Position numbers and translations under genes: made by a program. Positions 6,051 to 6,095 of a stretch of DNA of 6,095 nt are shown one piece after another. Every line of letters starts with the position of its first letter. The stretch's first letter is position 1. Under the pieces are notes generated by a model. That model was given only the letters and a program-made list of their open reading frames with translations, searched no databases and was not told where the DNA came from. The stretch is taken from contig CAZIRO010000164.1 of NCBI GenBank assembly GCA_964541595.1, forward strand, positions 1-6,095. Reading direction: 5' to 3'. The DNA comes from CAZIRO01 sp964541595 (GTDB lineage: Bacteria > Acidobacteriota > HRBIN11).

Positions 6051-6095
6051 ATGTTATGTTAAAAGTCAAGTTGGGTGCATGGCTCGCGACTCCGT

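Larger units (their letters stand above)
5743..6095. other. Non-coding region with terminator and repeats, no convincing gene
   Basis: After the propeller stop codon this stretch holds a hairpin, a second CACGGAG repeat and two heptamer arrays (listed separately). Open frames across it on either strand run through the repeats and are judged spurious. At its right edge an ATG at 6056 opens a frame (MLKVKLGAW...) to the end of the window. It could be the start of the next gene, but only a weak GAG precedes it and 13 codons are too few to judge. Confidence 0.6.

Noticed and set aside
6056..6095. Possible start of another gene at the right edge (ATG at 6056)
   Set aside because: Only 13 codons are visible, the ribosome site is weak, and no family can be recognised.

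Overview
This is a GC-rich bacterial window with three large genes and two repeat-bearing intergenic regions. Coding DNA is dense on both strands. Both genes that are complete here look exported or membrane-anchored, and the intergenic regions carry short dispersed repeats and heptanucleotide arrays. This suits a free-living, probably uncultured bacterium. No rRNA, tRNA, CRISPR array, transposase or phage gene is visible, and nothing places the window in a phylum with confidence.

Layout. (1) Bases 1-1900, plus strand: the 3' part of a gene that starts before the window. It encodes the C-terminal half of an ABC-2 type transporter permease, then one extra hydrophobic segment, then a complete metal-dependent amidohydrolase domain, all in one unbroken frame. 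(2) Bases 1848-3704, minus strand: a membrane-anchored, cysteine-rich protein. It has a probable TIM-barrel middle, an Ig-like domain, a small CGNxxCE...NCPxDC module and a further beta-rich tail. Its 3' end overlaps the 3' end of the first gene by 53 bp. (3) Bases 3705-3975: a divergent intergenic region with a CACGGAG-type repeat, a six-unit heptamer array and a good candidate promoter for the next gene. (4) Bases 3976-5742, plus strand: an exported beta-propeller protein with seven recognisable blade motifs and a C-terminal ASH/choice-of-anchor-D type domain. (5) Bases 5743-6095: a probable terminator hairpin, a second copy of the CACGGAG repeat in the same orientation, and two more heptamer arrays. 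No convincing gene is seen here.

The genes do not form one operon. The first two converge and the last two diverge. The shared theme is the cell envelope: a transporter-linked enzyme predicted to face outward, and two large extracytoplasmic proteins. A functional link between them is not shown by the sequence. The two most unusual items are the permease-amidohydrolase fusion and the pair of repeat modules, in the same order and orientation, that bracket the propeller gene.
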